DNA from: Tanypteryx hageni
Lineage: Eukaryota; Arthropoda; Insecta; Odonata; Petaluridae
Direction: 5' to 3'
Assembly (NCBI GenBank): GCA_028673005.1
Contig: CM054118.1
Span: 4,180,410 to 4,244,409 of the forward strand
DNA length: 64,000 nucleotides
The notes under the pieces were generated by a model. It was not told the DNA's origin. It saw only the letters and a list, made by a program, of their open reading frames with translations, and ran no database searches. Positions 43,204 through 56,290 of the stretch are shown here, piece after piece; position 1 is the first letter of the stretch; the number at the start of each line of letters is the position of its first letter. Position numbers and translations under genes: made by a program.

Positions 43204-44569
43204 TTAGTATTTTTTGAAAAAGTCGGATATTTTACTTTGTTGCTTTCTTTCATTTGAGTGAATACCATAGAGTCCCTTTTCAAGTTTATCAGTCCCTTCA
43301 AGAAGGTGTTCCGTCCCAATACGGGACCACAAATATCTCTTGATGGTAACCAAGCCCTCCAGAGCTTGTTTAAAACTGCAACAGCTTCCAGTCATCATTA
43401 TCGACTTCATGAAGAGCATCTTGTTCTTCATAGTCAGCAACGGCATCACGGAAGAACCCAGCTTTTCTAAAACAATTCTTTATCGTTTCAGTCTTAATGG
43501 CTTTCCAAGCTGATGTTATATAATGCATGGCCTCTAAAACTGTCAATTTCAGTGTACTTTTGCTGGAATCCATAATTGCCACTGCTTTGGATACCAGCGC
43601 CTTTCTATACTGCTGTTTCAAGCTGTGTAAAATACCTAGATCCAATGGTTGCAAATGACTTGTGCAATTTGCTGGTAAAAAAATAACTTTAACATTCCGT
43701 AGATTGGCAGTATCTTGTGGATGAGCTGCACAACGATCCACAAACAGCAACACCTTTCTCGAGGTGGAACCCATTTTTGCATCAAACTCTTGCAAATACT
43801 CCATGAATAATTTTGATGTCATCCATGCCTTGGAGTTGTTTTTATACTTACATGGGAGTGTCCTCACATTCTTGAAGCATCGCGGTTTGGCGAATTTTCC
43901 AATCACAAGTGGTTGGAGTTTTTCGCTACCGTCTGCATTGCAGCACAGCAAAACTGTCAGTCGCTCCTTGCTTTTCTTCCCTCCATGGCAAGCTTCTCCT
44001 CGAAAAGTTAAGGTTCTATCTGGTAACAAATTATAAAACAATCCTGTTTCATCGGCGTTAAAAATATCGCATGGTGCATAGTTCTTTATTTTCTCGGGTA
44101 ACTCTCCTGTCATCCAATGATTCACTGATGCAAGATCTATGTTTGCACTCTCTCCTGCAACGACTTTATAAACTACACCATGACGGTTTTTAAACCTATC
44201 AAGCCATCCGCTGGATGCCGTAAAAGTAGGAAACCCCAGTTGATTTGCGATTTGTATTGCCTTTTCACGCATTATAACACCGCTAATCGGGATGTTGGAA
44301 GCTCGAGCCTGCTGAAACCACTCGAGTAACAATGCTTCCACTCTTTCGTATGGTGATGCTCGAGAGTTCTTCCTCCTTTTCGCAGCCACACCGCAGTCGT
44401 TTACAGCTTTGAGGATCGATGTTCGGTGAGCCATAATTGTGTTCAGCGATGTCACTGCCAGCCCTAATCGCCTTGCCATTTCAACACGTTTCAGATGTGG
44501 ATTTCTATCTACTTCTTCGATTATTAATCTTTTTTCATCAAGAGTTATAACCTTTCTTTTTGATGCCAT
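43204..44569 (-). pseudogene. Tigger/pogo transposase, near intact, one C-terminal frameshift
   Basis: The start is taken at 44569 (MASKRKVITLDEKRLIIEE), which begins the CENP-B-type N-terminal helix-turn-helix. An upstream in-frame ATG at 44611 would add 14 residues of no known role. Order: HTH (residues about 5-55), Tc5/CENP-B-type DNA-binding domain (about 70-130, SGWLDRFKNRHGV), then the DDE_1 catalytic core. Its acidic residues are visible: IFNADETGLFYNLLPD (D1), VLLFVDRCAAHP (D2, with Arg-Cys where Asn-Ala is usual) and SHLQPLDLGILHSLKQ (D3), a DDD triad. After DDWKLLQ one extra T near 43374 puts a stop in frame (43370). The next frame continues to 43204 with a typical end, QQSKISDFFKKY. 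The corrected length would be about 450 residues, normal for Tigger. The catalytic core itself is open, so partial activity of the short form cannot be excluded. Confidence 0.92.
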
Positions 44570-45285
44570 TAGAAATATATGGGGTGGAGTACAAAAACTT
44601 TTAAACAGCACTGAGAGTAAAATTCTCTAAAATATTTAAAACTTCGTAAATTTACAGCTTTCAACTTACGAGGCGCAACTGTAACTAAAATAGAAATGAC
44701 ATAGAATGCACTGATTGTATTATGTCAATCAGACAAACGAGCAGAGTTCCAACGGTAGACGACTGAATTTGGCTTGTTGCGTACCGAAGACGACGGCTGA
44801 TAAAGAACTGCCACTAAGAAAGTTTAGATGGTGGAGACAGAGTAGAGATGCTACAATGTATGTAGACAAAGTTTGATGGTAATTTAATGAAAGTGAAATC
44901 TAGTCGACTCTGCATAGCCACATTTTTCTGTACATAGATTGTAACTAAGTATGGCATACTGGAAGCAAAAGAAACACTTTTACTGACCTTATTGATTTAA
45001 TCGTAAAGTATGTATAATACAAATTAACTTAATAGAGGTTGTGTTGCGTTTATGTACCTTTTCCAGTTTTCGTAATTTTTATTCTCACGTTATAAGCGGG
45101 TGTAATTCTAGACGGGGAGTTGAAACTCGATACTTAGGATGCGGAAAAACGTTACAAACGATAAACTTTAGAAGCGGGAAAAGATATAATGGAAGTAAAT
45201 GGAGCTCTAGCTGGGACCTCAAAATTTCGACTTAAGATGCGGAAAAACGTTAGAAGCGAAAACGTTAGAACGAGAGTTCACTGTA

Positions 45286-46334
45286 TTTAGCATTTTGAAC
45301 TAATGTTTTTTACGTTTAATGAATATTAACGAATCTTTCCGAAATAGATATATTCGAGAAAAAACCTAACCACGACATTCCTAATAGTATTTTAAAGTAT
45401 TTACGTTAAGAAGTGAGGGTATAAACATATTACTCAATTATGTGGCCTAATTATCAAAATTGTAAATAGAATGTTGACGTATTCGAGATTGAAATAGACG
45501 TTTTAAGTGTGTTTACATACGAAAGCCGCGTTTTACTAAAATTTTATACAAAGAAAACGCCATGGGCGTCCGCTGAAGGGAGCAATGGGGGGGGGGAGGG
45601 GGAGGGGGCGGGGGGTGGACTTTCCCTTCCCCGGAAATATTGAATTTTTTTTGTAATTTGAAATACGAGGGTTTTTACTTAATAGACCTCTAAACCTATT
45701 TAATATCACATTCAAGTTGCATAAATTACGGCCAAGGGAGATGAAAATGACAAACAGGCCGGAATTTATTAATTTCCCTTATCAAAGAAAATCACAATGA
45801 CTTGTAAAAATTTCAATGCTTCCCATGTTAACTGAGCGAAATTTTAGATAAATGTACATTTTTACCATGCATAAAAATCAGCAACGTAAATTCCGTTACT
45901 TCTACCTGCAATAACGTGTACCATCAAATAATCATTTAAATACTTCGGCAGAGTGAAAACAAGACTTTAAAATGGTTGAAGATAGACTTAGTGGACTCTA
46001 AATGTTAACTGCTCACAGAAAAAGTATTTTGAAGAAATATTTTATCGAACGAGTAAGAGACGTTTCTGGAGAAAACAAGGCTTTTGTTTGTCTTTACAAA
46101 TGAATAAACTCTCTTCTATCCCATATGATTAATGTGTACCTACCCAAATATATTTTGTATTTCTAAGATGTCTGAGTCTATTGCAATTTTTTTTGTGTAC
46201 CTACTTATACAATTCTGTGATACTTATATTTTTTATCAAAGTTTTTAAATATAAAGATGTAATCAATAACGCAGATACAATAATAACGTTTTTGCGAATT
46301 ATTCGCACGGGTTTCGCTAATAATTAAAATAATA
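45286..46334. other. Unassigned DNA with a G-rich patch
   Basis: A G-rich stretch at about 45587-45618 (runs of nine, five and six G) could form a G-quadruplex. Nothing else recognised. Confidence 0.45.
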
Positions 46335-46480
46335 ATCTATACATATTAATTGCCAAAAGTCCGTCTGTCTGTCCAACCCTGTTTCTCAGAAACGGTGCAT
46401 CATAGACATACATAAATACATAAATGTTTACACGAATGCCTGCGAATGGCTCGTGGTCTCGGCGCTATCGTCGGCGGATA
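46335..46480 (+). repeat. Possible Helitron-like 5' end
   Basis: TCTATACATATTAATTGCC followed by CCGTCTGTCTGTCCAACC resembles Helitron 5' termini and is similar to the segment starting at 8813. No partner 3' end was found, so this is a weak call. Confidence 0.3.
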
Positions 46481-46757
46481 CATTCGTTTTCCTTTAGTTT
46501 ACTTTAACAAACGACGAGAATATGTTTGCAGAGTAATGCAACTAGCTACTAGTCTCAATTTATAAATACATACTCATGTTTTTCAACTTAGACTCGCTTC
46601 TAGGAAAGTAAAAACATTAAACTAGCAGATACTATGCATTTTATATGCTCTGAATATTTTATGTGCTGCGGATAATACCATGGGTAAAAATTTATTTCAT
46701 AACTAAACTTTTATCTATTTCCTTTAAAAATTTAACTTCGGAATACACTTAAAAATA

Positions 46758-46880
46758 TCCGCCGCAAAAGTCCTCGCAGCAATACGGCCGCGGAGAAAGT
46801 CCTCGCGGCGAGAGGTCCTCGCGGCGAGAGGTCCCCGCGGTGAGAGTGCTGCGGCGAAATGGCCGCACCGAGATGTCCAA
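46758..46880 (-). repeat. CpG-rich interspersed repeat, copy 2
   Basis: On the minus strand this opens with CTCGGTGCGGCCATTTCGCC and continues with several GCGAGGACCTCTCGCC-type units. It is the same family as 41051-41186, in the opposite orientation. Tandem units differ in number between the copies. Confidence 0.7.
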
Positions 46881-48103
46881 GACCCCGAAGAAACTATTAG
46901 CCTTCTAGAGAGCCTGTGACGCTTCGCTGTCGCATTAAGTTGATATTTATTTTTTAAATAATTAATTTGTTCAGACACATTTATTTGATAAAAGATGTAA
47001 ACTTCTTTCTTCGTAAATAGAATAGAAGATTCTATTTGTTATTAACCTGTATTAGGATTAAGGATAAGTATAATTTAATTTTTATTTAATTTATTTTTTT
47101 AATTTTCCAAGTGATGTGATATTTAAAAATAACTGACCTAGCTAAGTTCTTTTTAACTTCATTCTTCATAAATATTACAGAATAAACAGGCTCAACCAGG
47201 CTCAAAATAAAGATATAAATCAACATAAATACAAACAAAAAAAACACCGGCAACGGGCTCGCGATATTACCACTCGCTCAAATGAGGTGGCCACGGTACT
47301 GATAATTCGCATTGTTTAAAAGTCGCGTTCTTTCGTATTAAAAACGGATCCCCGCGAAACTCGGAACGTAATTGAATTTTCACGCTAACCAAAATGAACG
47401 TTTTTCTTTATCCAACACAACCGTTTAGGTCCTGACTTCGTATTCTGATTCTAACTAATTTTAAAACGCGATTTTATAATGCCCGAAACTGATTCCAATG
47501 CTTTACTTATGGAGTGCAGGGGTGTCTGAAAACCTCCATTAAAAAAGAAAGTATTTAACGTTTACGGTTGAATTTAGTACCGTTACAAATTATAGATAAC
47601 GAAAATATCCCAAACAGCGGCGGAGATATAAGCTTCCCAATAGGGTATAACCAACCTACCAAAAAGTTCGCTTAAGATTACGACGATAACGGTAATATAT
47701 TATAAGATTTCCATCCTGGAAAGTAGACTAAAACAACGAATTTCGAGTACTTTCTCCCCTATCCCTTCTCTCTACGCCCTATCTTTCCCCTTCCAAAACC
47801 CTCCTCTTCTCCTTCCATCCGCCATTCCCCCCTGGCCTCATTAAGAATGGAAGACCTTGGATCGGGGAAAGAGAAGAGTTGAGAGAGAGGGGAAGGAATG
47901 GGGAGGGAGGGGCGGGGGAAGGGATGACGGTGGGATCCACGATGTCGCCCCCACTCGCTGATTGGTGGGTTTAAGAGGCGCGCGTGTCCATGCATAAAAT
48001 TGACCTTTTCGCACGTCACATCTTCCGACTGGTGGAATTCGAGTGGGTTTTTTTAAAAAAGGGTGAGGGCGGTAAGGAGGCGGGGGAGAATTTTCGGAGG
48101 CTT
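46881..48103. other. Unassigned DNA; weak tRNA-like A box at 47235-47290
   Basis: On the minus strand near 47285 GAGCGAGTGGTAATATCGCGAG resembles a pol III A box, but no B box follows, and the sequence runs into an A/T-rich tail. The rest is unassigned. Confidence 0.35.
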
Positions 48104-48121
48104 GGGGGGGGGGGGGGGGGG
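48104..48121. repeat. Poly-G run of 18
   Basis: Eighteen consecutive G. Possible G-quadruplex former and a likely site of sequencing length error. Confidence 0.9.
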
Positions 48122-48302
48122 TCGGAAGGTATGTAGGAGAAGTAAAAAAGTGTATTAAAAATCCTTTCGAAGCGTTTCCCATTCCCCGACTCAAGACTTG
48201 CACCTCGCAAGAAAATGGACGATAAGTAATAAGTAGGATTGTGTGTCACGTCTTTTAATAAGAGAAGCGACACTGAGAAGTGACCCGGGAATTGGTCTGT
48301 AG

Positions 48303-48425
48303 CTCTCCCCCCTCCTCCACCCTCCCCTCTCCGCCTCCCTCTCCCCTCCACCACCCTACCCTCCCCCCTCCTCCACCCTCCTCCCCCCTCCTTCACCCTC
48401 TCCCCTCCTCCACTCTGCCGCCTCT
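48303..48425. repeat. CCTCC-rich polypyrimidine tract
   Basis: Repeated CTCCCCCCTCCTCCACCC-type words; the Gly/Arg/Glu-rich minus-strand frames here are artefacts of the repeat. Confidence 0.85.
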
Positions 48426-50468
48426 CCCGGAGAGAGGTTTGGAGGATGATGAGAGTTAAGTAAGAGGGTGGTCCTCATGGGAAGGCGGTGGCAGAATTTC
48501 TCATTTTTTGCGGCCTCGAGGGAAGCGGATGGGAATGAAGAAGGTGTCATGATATCGCGGGAGGAGCAAGAATGTCATTCCTCCTTCTCTTTTTATTATC
48601 ATTATTATTATTCCATTCCAATCGCGTCGGGAACCACTTCGAGGGAAAAAATAAGACGTGAATTTTTAAGTGGGGCTCAATTAGGTTCGTTACTGAGAGC
48701 ATGTCCTTTCATCTCTCATAAGATAATTATTTATGATAACCCACGGCTTGGTTTAATTTTTAAAAGGAATTTTTCCTCTCATAAAATTTCTCATATTTGC
48801 GTTTTCTTTTAAATAGAATATGGTATTCTGTTAAATGAATCCTTTCACAAGCATCACCTGAAATGAAGCTAAAAATAAAATTTGCACAAACTTCACAAAA
48901 AATATTACAATTTATTTAAGTCATCAGTCTATGGCACTGCAGTGAAACGAAAGTACAGTAGTACATTGTTATATTTTTTGTGAAGTATAAACAAAGTTTA
49001 TACTTGTATGTTTTTTAGACGAGTAAATTTTAAAAAGTGAAGTCCATAGGCGTTAATTTCTTAGGAAATTCTAGTTATAAAGCATTAAAAAACTGAACTT
49101 CAGTTATTAATATTCATTAGTTGCTTCCCACGAATTACTGCTGTCTATTTCATTGCTTTTTACTACGAACTAAAAATATTTATTTTTAACTCTGAAAACA
49201 TCACAATATTCCTTACATTATTTCACGCTTGAGTTTATAAAATATTCATAAGAAACCCGACATCTTTTATTGTCAAAATATCACCTTTCTCAGTTTGTAA
49301 AAGTGGCACACTGTATAAAAATTGAATCTGCATTATCGACTGCCACTCATACCACCGTCGAAGGTCGCTAAGGCGAGATGCCTCATGGAGGAATGTAACA
49401 AGTACGCGATGCTACTAAATGCCCTTTTCAAAACACTCAGTTGATAAAGATAGGCTGGTCTTCACGGACCGACTTCGTGTTCGGAAGAAAACTTGCTGCA
49501 AATTCCACTTTAAGACCCTCCGTACTTCCACGAGTCTCTTTCTTTCTCCTTTCATATTTTTCATAGTTTAATATGCGTTCTTATGCACTTATTCTCCTAG
49601 AAAAATAGTGCGGTGCAACGAACGCGAATCCTCGTAAAAGCGACATTTCATGATGGAACTTACACTAATTCAGATGTCTAAAACAGTTGGGATAATTATG
49701 TGCGAATTTCAAATTAAAAAGTAGACGTCGCCAATGTATATATGCATTTGTGGTCTTTAAATTATCGTAAAAAAAACAGAATTTTTCTAAGCAGGGAGAA
49801 TGAGCGCAACAAGTAGTATTTCGTGTTAGAAATTCTAAATTATAAACGAGCTCCTCATACAAAAACATGAACCAGGTTGAAATTCAATCCTATGATCACC
49901 ATCTTTGTTAAAAAACATTATGGCTGAACTGAAACGAACACGCGGATGGAAAAATTTGTAATATGCCCATCATTAATCGGCACAAATCCATAAATAAACC
50001 TGCAAAAATTTTAAATGTAATTAAACACCAAAAATTATCCTCTCTCGGTAGATTCAGGTCGACGATCCGCGAGTTACCACCCGGGAATATAAAATTCTTA
50101 GTTGAAACCCAAAACTGGTTTAAATCAGGCATTTTACGGTTAAATAAGTTATCCGCATCACTTATCTGGCACAAGCCGCGAGGCGTGCGCCGTAACTCAT
50201 TATTTGACAGTGCACATGCATTGCGTGAGGTCATTTTTTTCTGGGCGTCCAGAACAAAAATATCGCAATCGTGTTTCCCGATACGGAAAAGAAAGATCAA
50301 TACTCGTAGATATTATCTTTTTTTTAATAACATCGGTTTTTTCCTCTTCGGCACACCCAGCCTCTTTGCACTCTTATACCAATCCCACCCAATTTATGGA
50401 ACGGCCGTCAGAAAAATACCTCTCTCTCTTCGTTAGTAAAACTTTGATCCCTTACCTGCAAACCCCCT
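48426..50468. other. Unassigned AT-rich DNA
   Basis: A 157-codon plus-strand frame (49963-50436) overlaps a 130-codon minus-strand frame (50300-49908); neither has a recognised domain or splice context and neither is called. Confidence 0.4.
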
Positions 50469-50514
50469 ACCTCCCTCCCTCCCTCCCTCCCTCTCTCTCT
50501 CTCTCTCTCTCTCC
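50469..50514. repeat. CCCT/CT microsatellite
   Basis: CTCCCTCCCTCCCTCC runs into a CT dinucleotide tract. A second CT tract lies at 50868-50892. Confidence 0.9.
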
Positions 50515-53500
50515 CTATTTGTCTTCCGGCGGCAGAAAAAAAGTTAAGCGTAACCCGTCCTATCTGCACCTCCCATCAAATACATTAACGACCCTTCCAA
50601 TAGAGGTAGCACAATAAAAAGCGGGTGGTCAGGAAAGGTGGGTTGAAAGGGGAACGTGAGAGAGAAAGAGAGAGAGGTCAAAACCTTTCTCTCCGACCTA
50701 AGGGTGCAGGGATCGATATCCGATCAAAGACCACACGGGAGAGGAAGGGAGCCGGGAGAGGGAAGTGATTGCTTTCCAGGCTGTAGGGTTCGTTAAAAAT
50801 TTTTGGCAAGGTCTCTCTCTCTATACCCTTTCCCTCCTCCCACTTACCTCCCCCTTCCATCGCCTACTCTCTCTCTCTCTCCCTCTTTCTCTCCATGCCG
50901 GAAAAGTTCACCAATCGCTTTTTATTTCTCCTTCCTATCATCCTCCATCCCACCGTTTTCACCTCTCCCACTGAACACGTGCGGCCCATAGAAAATGTCG
51001 AGTTAAAGGGTTTAGATCTGTTCCCTTTAAAAATTTCATAGCGGCGCCCGAGCGGAAGATGGCTCAGGAAAAAATTACTTGAATAAAACGATGGAGGTGA
51101 AGTTTTTCTTTTTTCCTCTTCAGGCATCAAGAGGAGGCAGGAAATCGTGTCGATATGGAATGGCAGAGTTTTCGGAGATGACGTGAGTTCGTAGACATTT
51201 TTTTACTATTTATCGTTTTTTATTTTCCGCCGCTGTGAAAATTTAGGCAACTATCCGTAATTTTCAAATTCTGTGGCAATCGGCTCGTGTCCAAGTCTTC
51301 CTATTTCAAGTTTCGTGACTCAGATCGCCATGCATGAGCAATAAGAATAATCATCATCATCACTCAATTACGGAAAAATTAGGATATTTTGCGTTAAGAT
51401 TACTGCATAATCACTTATGTCTTTAACACTCTTTGGATAAAAATATCGCGAATATCGCCATTATATTTAACAATTGAAAAGTAAAAATTCCTCCAAAAAC
51501 CACGAAACATAACATTAAAATACTTTTCCCGTTTTTCCGTCACTGCTATTGCGATCCCTTATAATAGTCCTGGAGAAAAACAAACCTATTCGCCCCTTCC
51601 TTTAGTCGATATCCAAAATTTAATCGTCGTGTTGGGTTTTCAGTACTACCTACGTGACAATTACATATATCTATGAAACCCTCAATCACAGTGCGTGATA
51701 CAATTAGTGCAAAGAAAATATTTTTTCTTCACTTCGCCATCTTCATTTAGCGACAAAAATGATTCTTATGAAAGTTTACGAGGACGCGTGGCGGAAGTGC
51801 TTCGCATTTAAAACTTATGAGTCTGCGTTACATTAAGCGATTTCGTAGCGAGGTTACTCTAATTACAGAGCGCGATTATTTACGAGTGAAGTGTATTTCG
51901 GTCGCAATTATTCGAATTATTGGTCATCTCGGCCCGTACAAACGAAAATTAAGTCCTTGGGTCACCTACGTCATTGACCCATTATAACCCATATAATAAC
52001 CTGTCTTTCCGCGTTTAGCTATAGTGCGCTGACATTCGAGATAAATGAAGCTCATAATGGATTACTCCAGGTGAGCGCGGCCAAAGGCCCGCGTAGCTTT
52101 GACAGAAATGCTTGCGATACTGAATATGGGCAATATTATATTTAAATACAATTATGGCCGCGAGTTCCTTCTGGCGAAGTTTTGGCACTAAAAATTGTTT
52201 CACTTTTGTAATAACTCGCAATCTCTTGATCTCGATGTGTACTCATCGAACCCGCTGAAGATATCGAAACTTCTAACACGGTTCGCCAAAACATTCATAA
52301 CTGTGAATGTGGCCCCAATGAAAATAGGTTTGAAATCTATGGCTTACTCAACGCTTGACTGGCACAACCTTTTCGCCCTATTTTAAAATCTATTTGATGT
52401 AATCGCCTTTGTGATTCGCACTTATTGCTGTAAACATGATATATTTAAATATCGTAAGTTTATAAAAACAAATATTAGAAGTGTTTGTTGATATCGGCTT
52501 AAATTTCAGCAAAAATACGCGACTTAAATCCATCCCATTGACAAATAACATCGGGGATCACGAGCAGTTCTTCTAACAAACTATAGTAACGATAGCTTAA
52601 TCCGGAGACCTCAAACATTCGAACCACCGGCTCATTTAATGAGCGCCAATAGTTGCTCCGAATCTATCGGAAGTAAGCGAAAGGGGCGATCGTTACGCAA
52701 CTGAGAGAACGAAATAACAATGCTTAGCACTCGTAGAGTTTGTGATATTTGTATTAGATATTAGGTTTCAATATTATTGAAAAATAATGTCTATAAGCCA
52801 AGAGAATGCTTATACTTATTAATTCTTTCGATTAAATTATCTACGTATTTTGCCCTCGTGCATTTCAAACTTCTTCCTCTTGAGAAACCTTTGCTAAAGA
52901 TCAATTCGCGCGCGCTTCAGTGCTGCTAGTAACGAGATCGTCGATTTCCTCAAATCCACCGATTTTATTGCAACGCCAGCGGTGCTATTTTTTTGTAAGA
53001 AGAAAGCCTTCCATAATTATTTTAAAAATCGAAAATATCGCTTGCTGATTTAATTCTCACAATAAATGTAGGATATCGTTCCTCTAAATGGTGGAATTTC
53101 TTTAAAAATTCTCAGCGGAGAAATTATTTTTAAAACGGCAGGAAAAGCATTTCATTTGATAATATATCCCGCTAAAATATGGTTCTTATGGAAGGAGTGT
53201 ATAATACAAAAGGTTTTCAATTTTCTAAAGAGGGGTCGCTTGATTTTTAGCAGAGTGAAGAAGCTGTTTGGTATCAACGTAGATAGCACGGGGAGAGTAA
53301 TTCTATCGGCAAATGGAATATTCCAGAGAGAGAAAAATCCCCTTCTGAAAATAAGACGTGTTCCTTTCACTCATGCCCCTGCCAAACTTTTCCGCCGGTT
53401 CGTTATTTATTAATGGGGAAAAACCCTTTTCGTTTGGCCACTTTCTTTCCAATTGGAGCGGTTTTCACGGAAGAGAAGGCGAACCGATGACAAATAGGCT

Positions 53501-54585
53501 CACGCGTCAAGGAACAACTTTCCACACTCGATTGGAGTGCAATCGAGGCGGAGAAGCAGTAATTAATAGAAATGCCCCATTCGTCTACTGATAAATCAAG
53601 TAAATTAATCTGTCGAGTTAGAATACTACATTTACGCAATAAAACGCGCATAAATTCCTCAAATGCCACCTGCGCAAAGCCCATGTTCTTGAATCCAAGC
53701 ATAACTCATTTTCCCGTATATTATGCATCGATATCGGCCCATAAAATTTTGAAAGCTGAATTCTTACAAGGGTAAGGACTGAATCGCGAATGAATTGAGA
53801 CTTCGCTCGAATAAATTCTATAATTTCATACAAAATGATCCAAATACATAGTTTCTTATGGTAATTTATGAATCTTTGAAACGTGTCTTCATTGACGTCG
53901 ACTAATGTCAATAAGCTAGAGACATCACGTTCTAGATATCCTAATCGGAAATATCCATAACAGAATCGATCCATCATCAGCTCAGGGAACTTTAGATACA
54001 TCGACATTAGTATGTAGAAAAACATACAAAGATGCATCAAGTAATAATGGCCTTGTTGATGGGAAAGAATTTAATCAAGAAAAACTTATCAGACTCATCT
54101 TACAGCTAAAATAAAATCGACACAATATATTTCTAAAGAAAAAGGGTAGGAAAACACAGCCGTCATCAGTGTTGTTTTCCGATAGTGTTTTCTAATTAAG
54201 GTATTCCTAATTTTTTATGGCTATTGTAACGACATACTGTGCAAAGCAATAAATTTGCCGAGGATTGAAATAAAATTAATCAAAATTACAAACAGAGATC
54301 GAATTGTTTCCATCGACGCCCAATGGAAAACAGTCGACAGTACTGATACATAACCGCATCAAAGACACAGAGAAAAAATCCTATGTGGCCACCACATGAC
54401 TTTCTCCATACCTGCAATATTTCTAAAAATTCTAAATAGGTTAAATGATAATAAATATTTTAAGGAACTGCGATAAACATTTAAAGACTTTACAAAGAAC
54501 AGAAATAAACTCAATTTGGGTATAGCCTCGAAGTTTCAACAATTAAGAAAATAAAGAGGAGCGTAAAGTGTTTACAAAAGTTGCC
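50515..54585. other. Unassigned AT-rich DNA
   Basis: No gene, RNA or classified element recognised across about 4 kb. A hairpin context GGAAAACAC...GTGTTGTTTTCC surrounds GCCGTCATCAGT near 54150-54182. Confidence 0.4.
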
Positions 54586-55135
54586 GGTAGGTGGTGTAAT
54601 TGTGGCAGCTAAAAATGTAGTTTTAAAAATATCTCTTCAGCAATGCATTATATGAGAAAATGTTTCGAACAAAGGTTGTAGAAAATTAAATTTCCTACGA
54701 CTCCTATTCCTGTACTGTTTTACATTCATCAAGTGTTAAAGCAAATATTAAATAAATAGAATATCTCCTTAACAATGCGTTCTACGGAAAAATGTTTCAA
54801 GCAAATGTTATTGAGAATAATATTATATATGAAGTTTATAATAAACAACAGTTACATTTATGAAGATTTAAAAGAGTTATTTGCCGAAAATCAAAACATG
54901 ACTAGAGCAAACCCACTTCCGGTTGAGCCATTGTTGCCTAAACCTAATCAGCTCTCCATTATATAGTATGTACTCTTTCTAAATATAAAATTTGGTATGA
55001 GTGTTTTTGAGCTAGTGCGCCCACAAAAGCCTATCACATACAGATCGACAGACAGACCGACATCATCGAGAAAATAGTCAAAACGTGTTCAAGGGGACCT
55101 TAAAACATGCATTTCCGTCGAAATCTCGAATTCGA
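54586..55135 (+). repeat. Dispersed repeat remnant with internal duplication
   Basis: Two diverged copies of an ATCTCCTTAACAATGCGTTC...AAAATGTTTC module lie about 126 bp apart (54632 and 54762). They are followed by a conserved-looking tail with ACAGATCGACAGACAGACCG near 55041. The tail motif is of a kind common at the 3' ends of insect LINEs and SINEs. The 63-codon frame at 54775 is probably part of the repeat. Family unknown. Confidence 0.45.
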
Positions 55136-56235
55136 TTTTTTCATGAAAACAATACTTTCTCTGTACTTCGAATATGGAGAGAGCAAAAAAGGATATCGAT
55201 CAAACGGCTCAAACATGATATAATTCTGCACATTACCTTTAAAATATAGGCAGGTATAGTTCAGGAAGATACCGCCAAGTCTGGGAGAGCCACACGGTCG
55301 ATCCTACCAAGAAAATAAAGAATGAGATGTAATGCAAGAGATTAAAACAAAACCCGGAATCTAATTCATAGTCAATCGGCGCGTTTTAAGCTTGTTGCTT
55401 CGGGCTTTCTTTGAGCTCGCTTAAAGATTACGCCTTTTGCGGTAGCAGTTTTCCTTGATATTTCCCGACATATTTATCACCTCCATTATTTCATAGACGC
55501 ATTTTTCAGGTAAAAACAGCAAGTTGAATTTATTTCTTCGGCGGAAAACGGACTCTCCAATCATCCTCCGCGATTGGATAAAACTGATTAATGAAAATTG
55601 AGTATTCTATCGTCCTTTTAAAGGTTCAAGACAACGAGAGAGCAATAACCGAGTTTAATCTACGCCGGTCGTTTCTCTCTATCACCATATATCTCACCGC
55701 CGAAGCCCTGAAACGAGGGTCGACTCAACTGCGATGGAGGAAACGAAACAAAAAAACTGCGATATTGCGCAAGCAAAAAAGAATGAAACGCTTAAAAAAA
55801 TGCACATCCAAAGCGCGAATTGAGAGTGCCTCATCGGGGAGGAAATTAAAATTCCTTCCCGTAGCTATCAATTTTTGAAAAATTAAGAGCATTAATCGAA
55901 AATTACGGCGTGCGCATGCGGCGTGACGCGGAAAAATAAATGAAAAGACGGGAGCGCAAGGTGCGCATTGGCATCGACTCCCTAGGAATTAATTTGAATT
56001 CCACCTCGAGCGTCTGATTTTTTAAAAAGGTAATTAGAGAACCGAAAGCGAGTGTTTACCTGCTTTAGGAAGGTAATGATTTTATCGAAAAAAATTGTCG
56101 TTTTCCTTCGGAATACTGTTACGCTTCGGCGAATAACAAAAATAAGAGACATAATACCGAGTACTGCAAATTTTCCCACCCGGGGCGCTACGAACAGTGA
56201 AAGAAGAGAGATGCACCTCCGCTTGGAGTGGAATG
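55136..56235. other. Unassigned DNA
   Basis: No supported feature; the Lys/Arg-rich 95-codon frame at 55591-55878 has no recognised domain. Confidence 0.4.
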
Positions 56236-56290
56236 CAGTAGAAACCCGATTATCCGTGTGCGGATCAACTTAGCGACCAGGAATTCTAAA
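56236..56290 (+). repeat. Tigger-like terminal remnant
   Basis: GCAGTAGAAACCCGATTATC followed by CGTGTGCGGATCAACTTAGCG resembles the 5' terminus of Tigger-type elements (ACAGTAGAANCCCGATTATCC style). No matching opposite end was found nearby, so it is probably a solo end. Confidence 0.45.

Larger units (their letters stand above)
42072..45283 (-). mobile_element. Complete Tigger/pogo DNA transposon (3.2 kb)
   Basis: The left end CAGTGAACTCCCGATTTAAC and the complement of the right end (CAGTGAACTCTCGTTCTAAC) form the terminal inverted repeats; both ends are flanked by TA (42070-42071 and 45284-45285), the Tc1/mariner/pogo target duplication. Subterminal GATGCGGAAAAACGT motifs occur at about 42125 on the left and at about 45139 and 45237 on the right, all in the same orientation. 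They are possible transposase binding sites. The transposase gene lies between them on the minus strand. A 213-bp foldback insert lies at 42320-42532. Confidence 0.95.

Noticed and set aside
49908..50436. Opposing 157- and 130-codon frames
   Set aside because: They overlap on opposite strands with no recognised motif; length alone is not enough in this composition.
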